This document shows, in pieces, positions 20,350-31,228 of a DNA stretch of 64,000 bases. Under the pieces are notes generated by a model, which had not been told where the DNA came from, did not search any database, and saw nothing but the letters and a program-made list of their open reading frames with translations. Numbering within the stretch: the stretch's first letter is position 1; each line of letters opens with the position of its first letter. The position numbers and the translations under genes are program-made. This DNA is from Armigeres subalbatus (lineage: Eukaryota > Arthropoda > Insecta > Diptera > Culicidae): positions 1 through 64,000 of the forward strand of contig NW_026942747.1 of assembly GCF_024139115.2 (NCBI RefSeq). Reading direction: 5' to 3'.

Positions 20350-21835
20350 ATGGATATGACGGACCACTCCACGGAAGGCCACGAGGAAGACTACAACTGT
20401 GTGGACTGCCATCGACCGGACAGTGCGGACAACATGGTCCAGTGTGACCGGTGTGATGTGTGGAAGCATTATGCCTGCGCCGAGGTGAACAATAGTATCG
20501 AGGGGCGATCTTTCTTGTGCGGAAACTGTACCACACACCAGAGCGATGACGTCATATCTGTTCGCAGTTTATCCAGTCGAGCTAGTTCAATATCGGTGTT
20601 TTCCGTATGCCCAAGCTGGTGGAACGACAGCAGCTCGAACGCGCTCGTGTGGAGCTAAAGCTGCAACGGCGTCACATGGACGAGCAACAAAAATTATCGA
20701 CAAAGTTCTGGATGGGGAGGAAACTGCGAGTCATAATAGTAACGGAGCGCGAGGCGGTGCAATTATCGATGCGACTTCCCCCGGAGCTCCCGTAGCATCA
20801 ACTCCTCGTCGATCGATGCCCCCACTCAGTGATATACCGAAAACTACCGCTTCAATGAAAGTGTCGATTCCGCTTTCTGTGCTCGAATCAGGCACCGTGG
20901 ATTTCCTGAAGGCGAAAAAGGATCCGAAAGCTGCTATAGTAGCTCTCAAGAATCAGGTTGAGCAGTGCGAGCAGCGCGCCAACCCTACGACGGAAGATTT
21001 GGAAAATCTTTAAACCCAAGTAGAGCTGTGTCGTAAGCTGCTGGAAAAGTTCCAACACAGCGTAGAACCAGACCGATGCCCAGCCCCGGTCAATTCGTCG
21101 ATGGTGCAGCTACCAAAGCCAGTGGCGAACACGTCGCTCACGAAGAAGCAGACCGGATCCATCCCGAAGTCGAACCGATCGATGCAATTTGCGGCCGCAT
21201 ACGATCAAACGCAGCTGGATCACCATTCATCAGCTGGCGCGGTAGGTGGAACCAATCCACTGGAGGATCCCTGGCCGCTGAAGATGTCGGTAAGCCAAAC
21301 CGGCCGGCCACCGGTAAGTCAAGCGATGGAACCACCAGGTAAGCGTCAAGCCTTGAGTCATTCTGTTCAAAATAAAAATCCGTACGTCTACAATCACTAC
21401 CCCACGTCCACGTTCAAAACAACTACCCGTGAGCAGCTGCGACTTGACGCGCGCCCGGTAAGTCCTAATATGCCTCCTACAAATTCATTGGAGCAGCAGC
21501 GAAAGTTATTCACGCGCCCACTTGATACGAATCAGACCAGTCACCCCGAACAAAATTTAACCGAAATAGAAACGCATACTCCCCACTCGCGTACGGTTAA
21601 TTCGTCTCAGCCCCCTCGTCAATTTGAAAGTGTAATACAAAACGAAGCGATTCCCCAACGAGATCCAGTTCGACCAACGCAGCAGCAGTTAGCATCAAGA
21701 CAGTCCCTGGCTAAAGATCTTCCACGATTCACCGGTGATCCAGTGGAATGGCTGGTCTTCATTTCTAATTACCGCTACACAACGGAGGCCTGCGGTTTTA
21801 CGAATGGAGAAAACATGCTACGCATGTTTACATAA
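20350..21835 (+). pseudogene. BEL gag, N-terminal PHD finger and linker, frameshifted
   Basis: Translation from the ATG at 20350 gives a C4HC3 zinc finger of PHD type: CVDC, CDRC, then HYAC and CGNC with the expected spacing (residues ~14-62). PHD fingers normally read histone tails; here it sits at the front of a gag protein. Downstream the frame breaks near 20590-20640, continues in another frame through a basic/coiled region (20607-20795) and a Ser/Pro-rich linker (20750-21013), meets a stop at 21011, and resumes as a Gln- and Pro-rich stretch (21101-21835) ending at the start of the DUF1759-type gag core (LPRFTGDPVEWLVF). A further frameshift near 21815 moves the reading into the next frame. 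At least three lesions make it non-functional. Confidence 0.75.
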
Positions 21836-23195
21836 GCTGGACGGACTGATCGAGTTTGGAATGGCCGTGCAGGCGCTGTGCGACCACATAGAAGCAGCGG
21901 ACGAACGCGCTCACCTAAGAAACCCATCGCTGTTACAGGAGCTCGTTACCAAGCTTCCCGCGGATCAACGAATGATGTGGGCGGGATACAAGCGGGGATT
22001 TCAAGACGCCGATCTCAAAACCTTCGGCGATTATATGGCAGCGGTGGTTCGAGATGCGACCAGTGTATCGGCATTCGAACCAGAGATGAAGCGGAACAGC
22101 GCTCGCGACCGTCCGAAGGCTAAAGGTTTCATCAATTCCCATGCAGCGGAAACGTCCACACGGACCATAGGCTCTTGGAAGGAATCGTCAGAACCGCTGA
22201 AGGAGTTCGGCTGCTTACACTGCAACAAGAGCGGGCACCGAGTACGAGATTGTAACTCGTTCAAACAGTTGGCTGTCGACGATCGTTGGAGACGAGTTCG
22301 TGCGCTGGGTTTATGTCAAAATTGTTTGTTCAGCCATGGGCGACGCGCGTGCCGAGGCCGAAAGTCCTGCGACTTCGAGGGTTGTCAATACCGACATCAT
22401 CCGCTTCTCCATTCATCTAGAGCTCCACCGAAACCATCAGAGTCCACCGTTCGGGTCGCAGAAAACCACACCCATCGTCATCTGAGCTCTTCGACGTTGT
22501 TCAGAATCATCCTCGTCACTCTGTACGGGGAAAACAGCTCGATCAACACATTCGCCTTTCTCGATGAGGGATCGGATCTGACATTAGTGGAAAGCGACCT
22601 GATTACTTCGTTGGGATTAAAGGGAACTCCCCTCCCACTCTGCCTTCGATGGACGGTAAATACGTCACGCGTAGAGAAGCGCTCCGAACAAATTACGGTC
22701 GAGATCGCTGGAGTTGGACAGAGCAAGCGGCACACATTGCTTAATGCGAGGACCGTAACAAACCTTGGACTCCCCTGTCAAAGTTTCCAAGTGGATGAAG
22801 CGGCTAAGCAACACAAGCACCTACAGTGTATTCCTGTCAGCAACTACAAGAACGCTGTGCCCAAGATTCTCATCGGAATCGTTAATTTGCGTCTGACACT
22901 ACCGTTGAAAGTGCGAGAAGAAGATGGGAAGGCGCCGGTAGCGGTGAAAACCAGACTGGGCTGGTGCGTCTACGGTCCCCAAGGAAGTACTAGACAAGAT
23001 TCCTATAGCTTCCACATCTGTGGATGTTCATGCGACGACACGCTGCACGAAGCGGTAAAAGAGTTCTTCGCCGTCGAGAGAACCGGCGCAGGTCCTGTAA
23101 CTGTGCCACCGTCGAAAGAGGAAGAAAGAGCGTTAAGAATCCTGCAAGAAACGACCCGCCACGTAGGAAACCGTTTCGAAACCTATTCAAACTGA
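21735..23195 (+). pseudogene. BEL gag core, zinc knuckle and aspartic protease
   Basis: A 486-codon open frame. The N-terminal third is the rest of the Pao-type gag core (LDGLIEFGMAVQALCDHIEA, then LLQELVTKLPADQRMMW). A CCHC knuckle CLHCNKSGHRVRDC follows near residue 165 and a second cysteine-rich motif C..C....H.RRAC near 200. The retropepsin-like domain starts near 250 with FAFLDEGSDLTLV. The usual D-[ST]-G is here D-E-G-S, which would be expected to weaken or abolish protease activity. The C-terminal part leads into the polyprotein linker (GWCVYGPQG) and ends abruptly at a stop at the RT deletion junction. Protein class and domain order fit BEL/Pao. Confidence 0.85.
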
Positions 23196-23245
23196 CACGC
23201 TGAGACGCTGAGACGCTGATTCAAACTGACACGCGGCCGACAAAG
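23185..23245 (+). other. RT deletion junction with micro-duplicated filler
   Basis: Between the protease side and the RNase H side lie only ~60 bases in which TTCAAACTGACACGC occurs twice and GCTGAGAC is repeated. The RT fingers and palm, normally several hundred codons, are absent. This looks like a deletion repaired with short templated filler. Confidence 0.8.
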
Positions 23246-23251
23246 AGACAA

Positions 23252-23845
23252 GTGCTGCGGTGCGTTATGACCTTGTTTGACCCCTTGGGGTTGCTTTCAA
23301 CGTTCATCATACACGGTAAGGTCTTAATCCAAGATATATGGCGAAAGCAAACGGAATGGGACGAGCAAGTCAGCGAAGATGTTTACAAGAAGTGGCAGAA
23401 GTGGGTGAAGATGATCCAGTACATCGCCGAAATACGTATCCCGAGATGCTACTTCCAACACGCCAGTCAGGAAACATATCGCAACTCCGAGCTGCATGTT
23501 TTTGTCGACGCCAGCGAGGTGGCGTATTCTTGTGCGATCTACCTACGCACATTCAGCAACAGTGGCGATCCGCAATGCTGTCTAATAGCCGCGAAATCAA
23601 AGGTAGCTCCATTGAACTCATGGTCGGTTCCAAGATTGGAACTGCAAGGATGCGTCCTGGGCGTACGTTGGTCAAAGTTCGTTCGAGAGAACCACAATGT
23701 CCCGGTCCCCAAAACAATCCTTTGGACCGACTCTACCACTGCACTGTCTTGGATTAACGCAGACCCAAGAAACTACCGGCAATACGTATCATTTAGGATA
23801 AGCGAGATTTTGGAGCACACTACGGCAGACATGTGGCGGTGGGTA
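23252..23845 (+). pseudogene. BEL RT connection and RNase H domain
   Basis: The open frame begins in the connection (FDPLGLLSTFIIHGK, then WDEQVSEDVYKKWQKW). It continues with RNase H motifs: LHVFVDASEVAYSC (first aspartate), SWSVPRLELQGCVLG (glutamate) and ILWTDSTTALSWI (second aspartate). It is collinear with other Pao elements. The frame stays open until the foldback insert at 23846, which cuts it after the codons for MWRWV; coding resumes at 25457 in register with the next conserved residues. Without the upstream palm the enzyme is dead. Confidence 0.85.
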
Positions 23846-25450
23846 CTAGAGTGGGGCGTCATGTTCATTTTTTCAAATCAATGGTTTTTCGAAGCCATTC
23901 TGGGTCCTGAACAACTGTGCAGAATTTGGGACTGATTGGTTGCTTCCTCGCTTTCCGCATCGCCTTTGAAGTTTGAATGGAAATTAGTATGGGAGAACGT
24001 ATATTTTTGCATTTCTACCACTAGAGGCTTCAGTTCATCGTAAACCAAGTGGCACATGGCGTTCAAGTATAACCCAAAGGATGTCGAAAAACTTTGCTGA
24101 AGAAGGCACGTTGGTGGAACGTCCACGAAAAAAGTTATAACGCTTAGAACATTGAGTGTTCAAACCATATGCAAAAAATCGTTTATTCTGCCAACACTGC
24201 CGTACTATGTATACTAGGGTGGCTCATATTAGTATGAGAAAAACTTTTTTCAATTTTTTTGATGGGCTGCCCTCTTATTCGGTTCTATTTGATGCCCTGA
24301 TGCTCTGGACAAAATTTCAGCCAAATCGGTCAACGTTTGGGCAGTGCTAAACTCGTTGGAAGTTTATATGCAAAAATGTATGCAGAAACATCCCAAAACA
24401 GGAAATTGCAGTTGGACGGCACAACTTACGATAAAGAACTATGATACTCACTCAGATCTTGAAGAATTTACTACAGAATGCTATGCAGAAAACCGCGAGA
24501 AGATTAGAGTTTGTCCGGCTAAGTTATTAGCATTTCTCTGAAGTGGGGTTTGAGCAAATTTCGTTTCTTTTACCTTTGAAAAGAAATAAATTCACCCCTA
24601 CAACACTCCAGTAAAATGCTAATATCTTTGCCTAAAAACTCTAATCTTCTCGCGGTTTTCAGCATAACATTCTGTATTTAATTCTACAAGAACTGAATGA
24701 GTATCATGGTTCTTGATCGTAAATTGTGCCGTCCAACTGCAAATCACTGTTTTTGGATATTTCTGCATACATTTTTCCATATAAACTTCCAACGAGTTTA
24801 GCACCGCCAAACGTTGACCGATTTGGCTGAAATTTTGTCCAGAGCATCAGGGCATCAAATAGAACCGAATAAGAGGGCGGCCCATCAAAAAATTTGAAAA
24901 AGTGTTTTTTGAGCCACCCTAATGTATACCAATAATTTAACTGAGTGTTATTTCAAAATAATTGATCTTATAGGGCTTTAGAGCTAATGTGAGCTATCCG
25001 GAATCATTTCACAAAAAAAAATCCGACAAGAAGAAAGATGGGTTTTGCCTTTCGATATCTATAGGTCGTCCGGTAGTGCTGGCAGAAACATTGATTTCTT
25101 GCATATGGTTTACACAATCAATTTTCGAAACGTAATAACATTTTTTGTAGACCTTCCAGCTACGTACCTTCTTCGGCAAAGTCTTTCGGCATCTTCCAGA
25201 CTAGATGCTAACGTATTGAGTCACGTGATTGATGATAAATTGAAGCCGCTAAGAGCAAAAATGTAAAAAAGTACGTTTTCCCATACTAATCTCCATGTAA
25301 ATTTAAAACGCGATGCGGCATGCGAGGTTGCAACCAATCGAGCCCATATTTTGCACAGTTGATTGGGGTCCCAAAACGATTCAGAAAAACCTTGATCTCA
25401 CATGATCGGACGAAGTTTGCGTTTTTCCATACAACTGCGCCCCACTCTAG
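23846..25450. mobile_element. 1.6-kb foldback transposon inside the BEL coding region
   Basis: The ends CTAGAGTGGGGCG and CGCCCCACTCTAG are perfect inverted copies, and longer inner inverted segments follow (for example aaccatatgcaaaaaatc versus gatttcttgcatatggtt). The target duplication is TGGGTA (23840-23845 and 25451-25456). The element contains a hAT-type MITE at 24215-24921. It has no transposase. Confidence 0.85.
24215..24921. mobile_element. hAT-type foldback MITE nested in the 1.6-kb element
   Basis: The ends TAGGGTGGCTCA and TGAGCCACCCTA are inverted copies. The arms of about 340 bases (24215-24555 and 24585-24921) are inverted and only lightly diverged. The flanks are an exact 8-bp duplication ATGTATAC (24207-24214 and 24922-24929), the size typical of hAT elements. 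Confidence 0.9.
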
Positions 25451-25456
25451 TGGGTA

Positions 25457-26476
25457 CCTACGCATTCCAATCCAGCGGACGAAGCAACTAAATGGGGAAG
25501 CGGTCCATACTTCAACAGCAACAGTAACTGGTTCCACGGACCTGATTTCTTGCGACTTCCAGAAAACGACTGGCCGCGTTCCAAAAGATCGGAACGCGCC
25601 ACCACCACAGAAATGCGAGCTTCAGTTCTCCACCATTTTACGTTCACGCCAGTGATCGATTTTGAGCGTTTCTCCCTTTGGGATCGACTTCTACGTGCAA
25701 CAGCATACGTTCGACGATTCCTGCACAATACGATCAAGAAACAGGCAAGATACGTTGGACGACTGTCGCAAGCAGAATTACAGACAGCGGAAAGAACAAT
25801 CTTCAAGCTGGTACAAATCGACTCTTATCCAGACGAGATCGCCGTATTATCGAACAGAGCTCCGAACGAAACTGATCAACAAACTATCGGGAAACAGAGC
25901 TCCATCTTCCGACTGATGCCTATGTTGGACAACAATGGCCTGCTGCGCGAGCGCAGTAGAATCGGCGCAGTAGAAGGAGTCTGCTACGAAGTACGTCATC
26001 CTGTTATTCTTCCAAGAGGTCATCGTGTCACAAATCTTCTGTTGCACCACTATCACCAACAATACCGTCATTGCAATCCGGAGACCGTAGTTAACGAGCT
26101 TCGTCAGCTGTATACTATTCCAAGACTCCGCCTGGAAGTTAGACGAGTTAGCCCTGACTGCCCAACCTGCAAAGTCCGTCGAGCAAAACCAACAATCCCA
26201 CCGATGGCTCCTCTTCCGCCTGCGCGTCTAGCGCACCATGAACGAGCCTTCACCTACACAGGGGTAGATTACTTCGGTCCGCTATCGGTCAAGCTGGGTA
26301 GATCTAATGTAAAACGTTGGATCGCTTTGTTTACATGTTTAACAGTGCGTGCCGTCCATCTTGAAGTAGCCTACACCCTGTCAACGGAGTCCTGCATCTC
26401 CTGCGTCCGTCGATTCGTAGGACGCCGAGGTCCACCCGCCGAATTCTTCAGTGACAACGGAACGAACAGAATTTAG
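25457..26476 (+). pseudogene. BEL integrase, zinc-binding and first half of catalytic domain
   Basis: After the foldback insert, coding resumes with the pre-integrase region. The long open frame from 25550 includes the zinc-binding motif (HHYHQQYRHC, then CPTCKVRR, an H-H-C-C arrangement) and the first two catalytic aspartates of the integrase core: GVDYFGPL and FFSDNGTNR. It then hits a stop caused by a small frameshift around 26455-26475. The final catalytic glutamate is in the next frame (26451-26894). In the family, integrase inserts the cDNA and leaves the 5-bp duplication seen at the ends of this element. Confidence 0.85.
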
Positions 26477-27174
26477 CCAGGGACTGTCCGACACCTTCAC
26501 CAGTACCAGCACAAAGTGGAACTTCATTCCGCCAGGAGCACCACACATGGGTGGAGCATGGGAACGCTTGGTGCAGTCAGTAAAAGCAGCCATGGCCGAA
26601 GCGTACTCTGAAGGGAAACTTGACGATGAGGGGCTGCAGACACTGGTCGTGGAGGCTGAACGTATGGTGAACTCAAGGCCTCTGACGTATTTGCCCCTTG
26701 AGTCTGAGGAGACCGGGGCACTCACACCCAACCACTTTTTGGTGTTGAGCTCAAACGGGGTAAAACCACAAAGAGAAGGAATCATCGATGCAAGCCGTGT
26801 TCATCAGTCTAGTGAATTAGTCCGTCGAGAAATCCTAGGAAGGTCCTGGGAACTGACCAAACGCCAGCTGGACGTTTCTGGAATCGCTGGCTGATCGAAT
26901 ACTTGCCTGTAATCCGTCGGCAACCGAAGTGGTTCGACGAAATCCGTACATTAGAAGCAGGTGATCTGGTGATGGTTGCAGAACCAACGAAACGGTACGG
27001 ATGGGAACGAGGGCGAATCATCCGAATAATCTCAAGTCCGGATGGCCGATGTCGACAGGCCGTCGTTAAGATTGGACAACAGAGTTTGGTGCGTCCGGTG
27101 TCAAGGTTGGCACTGCTTGACTTTAAGGATCATCGTGAGACTCCGGAGAACTCCGGACCACACCCGGGGGAGAC
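26451..27174 (+). pseudogene. BEL integrase C-terminal half and DUF5641-like tail
   Basis: The frame 26451-26894 holds the glutamate of the DDE triad in APHMGGAWERLVQSVK and the following helix (ERMVNSRPLTYLP). A one-base loss near 26875 ends it; the next frame (26903-27174) gives the C-terminal domain (QPKWFDEI, GDLVMVAEPT, WERGRI, then RPVSRLALL) typical of Pao integrases. A purine-rich tract (cacccgggggaga) sits directly before the 3' LTR and is probably the polypurine primer. Confidence 0.85.
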
Positions 27175-27596
27175 TGTTAACGCAGAAGCGGTTAAGCCAA
27201 CAACCTTGCCAACCGCTGTTTCCGAATGGCATGCGTCAGCTGTCGAAGTGTCGCGTCAGCTGTCAAAGCGTCGCGTTGAGTGAGGAAACGTCAAGAGAGG
27301 GTCCGGTCATGGTCGATCTTTTTAGTAAAACCACACGAGAAGAAAGTGACCTGTAAAGATTGGTGTTTGGTTGTTGTTGTTGTTGTATTTGATTTATTTA
27401 GGTGACCTTTTCAACTTGTTGTCATTTAAGTCACCGGAGGATAAAATTACAATACATTCTTATATCTAGTCACTGTGGATTTATCGTTCGTGTTAGCCTT
27501 TGGTCCGGGTTCCCGTCAGGTTGGTTGTCTTGATTCCCTTATGCTGCGTAGCTCGGTGGTTGGCTTATTCATCGTGTAAGTATTTTTGCTGATGCG

Positions 27597-30500
27597 TTAA
27601 ATTTCGTGGATCAAATTCGTTTTCGTGAGGTATGATGCTGTTTTTCTAAGTTCATTGATGTCGTTTCCTAGGGCCAGGTAGAGTGACTTGGCGATATTTT
27701 CTTCGATACGGTGTTTGGTGAATTTGGTGCATTCCAGAATGATGTGCTTCACTGTAATTGGGGAGCCACATGCTGAGCAGGTGGGTGCGGCTTCCTTGCG
27801 GGCGTAATGTCCGTGTGTAATTCTAGTGTGACCGATTCTGAGTCGGGTAATAGCTTTGCTTTCTTCTCTGTTCATCGAGAAGGATGTTGACCATTCGCTT
27901 GTATCATATTTTATTTCTCTCAAGTGTCCGCGGTTATTGTGCCAGGCATTCTCCCATGTTAGTCTTGTATGGAGTTTAACTAGCTTTTTGTAATCATCGT
28001 ATGGTGTTTCAATATTGGTGGATGCCTGTGCTGCTGTGGCATGTTTCGCTAGTTTGTCGGCTTTTTCGTTGCCAGTTATGTTGATATGAGCTGGTACCCA
28101 GCACAGGTCTAAGCGGCCAGGGTTTTGTTTTACTTTGTTTTTGATATCTTCTATCCATGGGTGGTTAGAGTTGTGCCCTTTAACTGCCGCGAGGACACTT
28201 TGAGAATCGCTGAATATGACCGTCAATTCAGTGGGGTTGAGGTCAATTGCTTTATTTATTGCGTATGCTTCCGCGCTGAAGATGGATAAATGTTTAGGAA
28301 GATTGATGCTAATTTCCTGGTCACTCGAGTATATTCCGCTTCCCGTTCCTTGTCTGGTTTTTGATCCATCGGTGTATATGTGTTTGTGGTGGGGGTATTT
28401 GAGTTTGCATGCTTCGAGAAAACGGATTCTTTTTTCGGTGGGTGTTAGAGTATTGAGTGTGGTTATGTTGACTCCGTTTATTTGTTTGATGGTGTTGTAA
28501 TTTGATTGTCCTATGGTAACGTTTACCTGTGGGATGTTCAGGGTCTCTGATTTTTCGTTTGATCGCTCTGTTAGTGTACAGGTTGGGGAGATAGCTTTGC
28601 GGCACATTTGTTTTGTACTATATAAGATAAGTGCTTCAGATATTCTAAGATCCAATGGAAGTTGTCCACTTTCTGCTAACAGGCTTTCAATTGGGCTGGA
28701 GTGGAATGCCCCAGTGGCTATTCGAATTCCTTGATGGTATATGGGGCACAGTCTGTTGAGATCGGTATCTTTAGCTCGGCTTATTATAGGGCCTCCGTAT
28801 ATAAGTCTGGGAACAAGCATGGTGTTTAATATCCGAAGTAATGATCTTCGATCTGCTCCGAAATTTGTGCTGCTTATACTTTTCATCAGGGCTAATACTC
28901 GTTTACATTCATCTCGTTTCGTTTGAATATGATGTTTGAAGTTGAGTTTGTGATCTAGCCATATTCCCAACAGTTTTGTATTTTTTGTTAGTTTGATTGG
29001 TTCTTTATCAAGTATGGCAGGAGGCTGTTTTAGAAGTTTTTTCCGGTTTCCAATGTGCATAATTGACGACTTTTGAGTAGAGATGGTAAATCCAGTTTCA
29101 GTGCACCAGTCTTTAATTCGGTCTAGGATTTTTTGTATCTTAAAGCGGGTCCATCTGGCGCATCTTGTGGTTACGGCGATGGTGATGTCGTCTGCATATA
29201 GTTTGATAATGGTGTTCTTGGGTATCCAATCGTTTATGCTATTGATAGCAACTAGGAAGAATGTGGCAGCAAGTACTGATCCTTGTGGTACTCCGTTTTG
29301 TTGAATTTGTTCAGAGGAGAAATGCCCTTGATAAAGCACTTTGAAACGTCTTTCTTCGAGAAATTTTTGGCAAAAGGTAGCCATGTGTCCCCCTATGCCA
29401 GCTTTTGACAGATTTTTTAGTATCAGATAGCGCCAGGTTCTGTCGTATGCCTTTTCTAAGTCCAGGAAAAGAAGTTCTGCGTGTTTTTTCTCATTTATGG
29501 CTTGGGTGCATATGTCTTCTATCTCTGTAAGGGGATCAGTTGTTTGTTTTCCTTTCCGGAAAGCGAATTGATTAGGTCCCAGGACTGATTTATTTTCGAG
29601 TTCGTTCATTAGTCTAGGATTGACCATTCTTTCGAAAAGCTTCATCACACAGCTTGTTAGGTATATGGGTCGAAGATTTTTTGGATCGTTTGTGTGTTTT
29701 CCTGGTTTAGGGATTGGGATTAGGTGAGATTCTCTCCAGGTGTTGGGGAATATTCCATTGATCCAAATGTTATTGTATAATGCAAGTAATTTCTTCTTGA
29801 TAAATAGTGGAAGTCTTTTCAGCATTTGATTGTGGATGTCATCGGGACCAGGTGAGGAACCTTTCAGTGTGTCCATATGGTATATAAGCTCTTCCAAAGT
29901 AAATTCTTTGTTGTACAGTGAATATCTTACTGTGGGGAAATTGATAAGCTGCTGTTCTTCAGCATTCTTTTTAGTAATGAAGGTTAGTGGGTATGCGCTG
30001 TCTGATGATTCTTTGGTGAAGTGTTTGGCAAGGTGTTCCGCAATCTGTTGAGGGTCAGTTATGTTGTTGTTATCGGATGTTATCGTCCAGATGTTTTCTG
30101 ATGATTTTTTTCCTGATATGCTTCTGATCTTGTTCCAAACTTCTTTTGGTGTTGTGTGTTCATTTATCTCAGAAGTGAATTTTTCCCACGATTTCTGTTT
30201 CTCTTCTTCGATGATTTTCCTTGCTTCGTATCTGTGTTTACGAAAGTTGTCGTGGATCATTTGGTAATCAGGGTGGTCAATAGGTGTGTTTTTTAATTTT
30301 CTGAGAGATTTTCGCCTTTGTTTCACTGCTTCCCGGGTGTTGTCATTCCACCAGGGTACGGATTTTTTGATACCACTTCTGATGTTCTTGGGATTGATGC
30401 TAGTGCGGCATGTCTGATGTAAGTAGTCAGATCTTCTATTGAGTATTCCTCATTTGGGTTTATTTGATCTTCTAGAGTCTCTTCGAATTTTTTCCAGTCT

Positions 30501-31199
30501 GCGGAGTCGATTTTCCATTTGGGATATTGTTTGTTAGGGCAGTTGACCTGAATAGTTCCGATTTTAATGGGAAAATGATCGCTGCTATGCTGGTCGTTTA
30601 TTATGGTCCAATCTAATTTTGATGCTAGTTCAGGGCTGCATATTGTTACATCGATTGCTGATGTGCTGTACATATCGTTTCTTTTGGCTGAGTATATGAA
30701 GGTTGTTTGGCCATCATTTAGCGTTAATAATCCATGGTCTTCTATTATTTTGATAATTTCTTTACCTCTGGAATCTTGGTGTTTCAAATCCCATTGCGCG
30801 TGGTGAGCGTTTAAGTCACCGGCCATTATTAGTGGCTTCGGTAAAGTGCATAGCACTTTGTCAAATTCTTTAGTATCCAATGTTATATTTGGCGGAATGT
30901 ATATTGATGCGATTGTCATTTTGAAGGGTGTATTCACCTCTATAGCGATGATTTCAGGTCTGTTTGTATTTGTACTGGGGTGAAAGGGATTCCCTTCTTT
31001 ATAAGCATAGCTACCCTCCTTGACCAGATGGTCGATGCTCAAATATCGAGTTGTATCCTTTTATATTAAAAGCTGTCTTTGGGTTTGTCCTGGTTTCTTG
31101 TATGGCCAGGAAAAGAGGCTGATGTTCACTTATTAGTAGTTGAAGTTCTGCGTGTTTGCTCCGTATGCCGTTACAGTTCCATTGTATAAGCGTGGTCAT
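27597..31199 (-). pseudogene. I-clade ORF2: endonuclease, RT, RNase H (two frameshifts)
   Basis: The start ATG at 31199 opens an apurinic-type endonuclease (LIQWNCNGIRSK, then LAIQETRT with the glutamate). A frameshift near 31020 moves the frame to 30323-31042, which holds GDLNAHHAQWD, AIDVTICS and SSDHFPI. A second one-base shift near 30400 leads to the 909-codon frame 27597-30326: RT motif A LFLDLEKAYDRTW, motif B NGVPQGSVLA, motif C KLYADDITIAV; then RNase H (IYTDGSKT, FSAEAYAINKA, VIFSDSQSV); then a CCHC-type motif CSACGSPITVKHIILEC. All catalytic residues I can check are present, so only the two small indels disable it. It lies 29 bases downstream of the ORF1 stop. Confidence 0.9.
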
Positions 31200-31228
31200 A
31201 TTCAGATTTGATTTTATTGTTGCTATTA

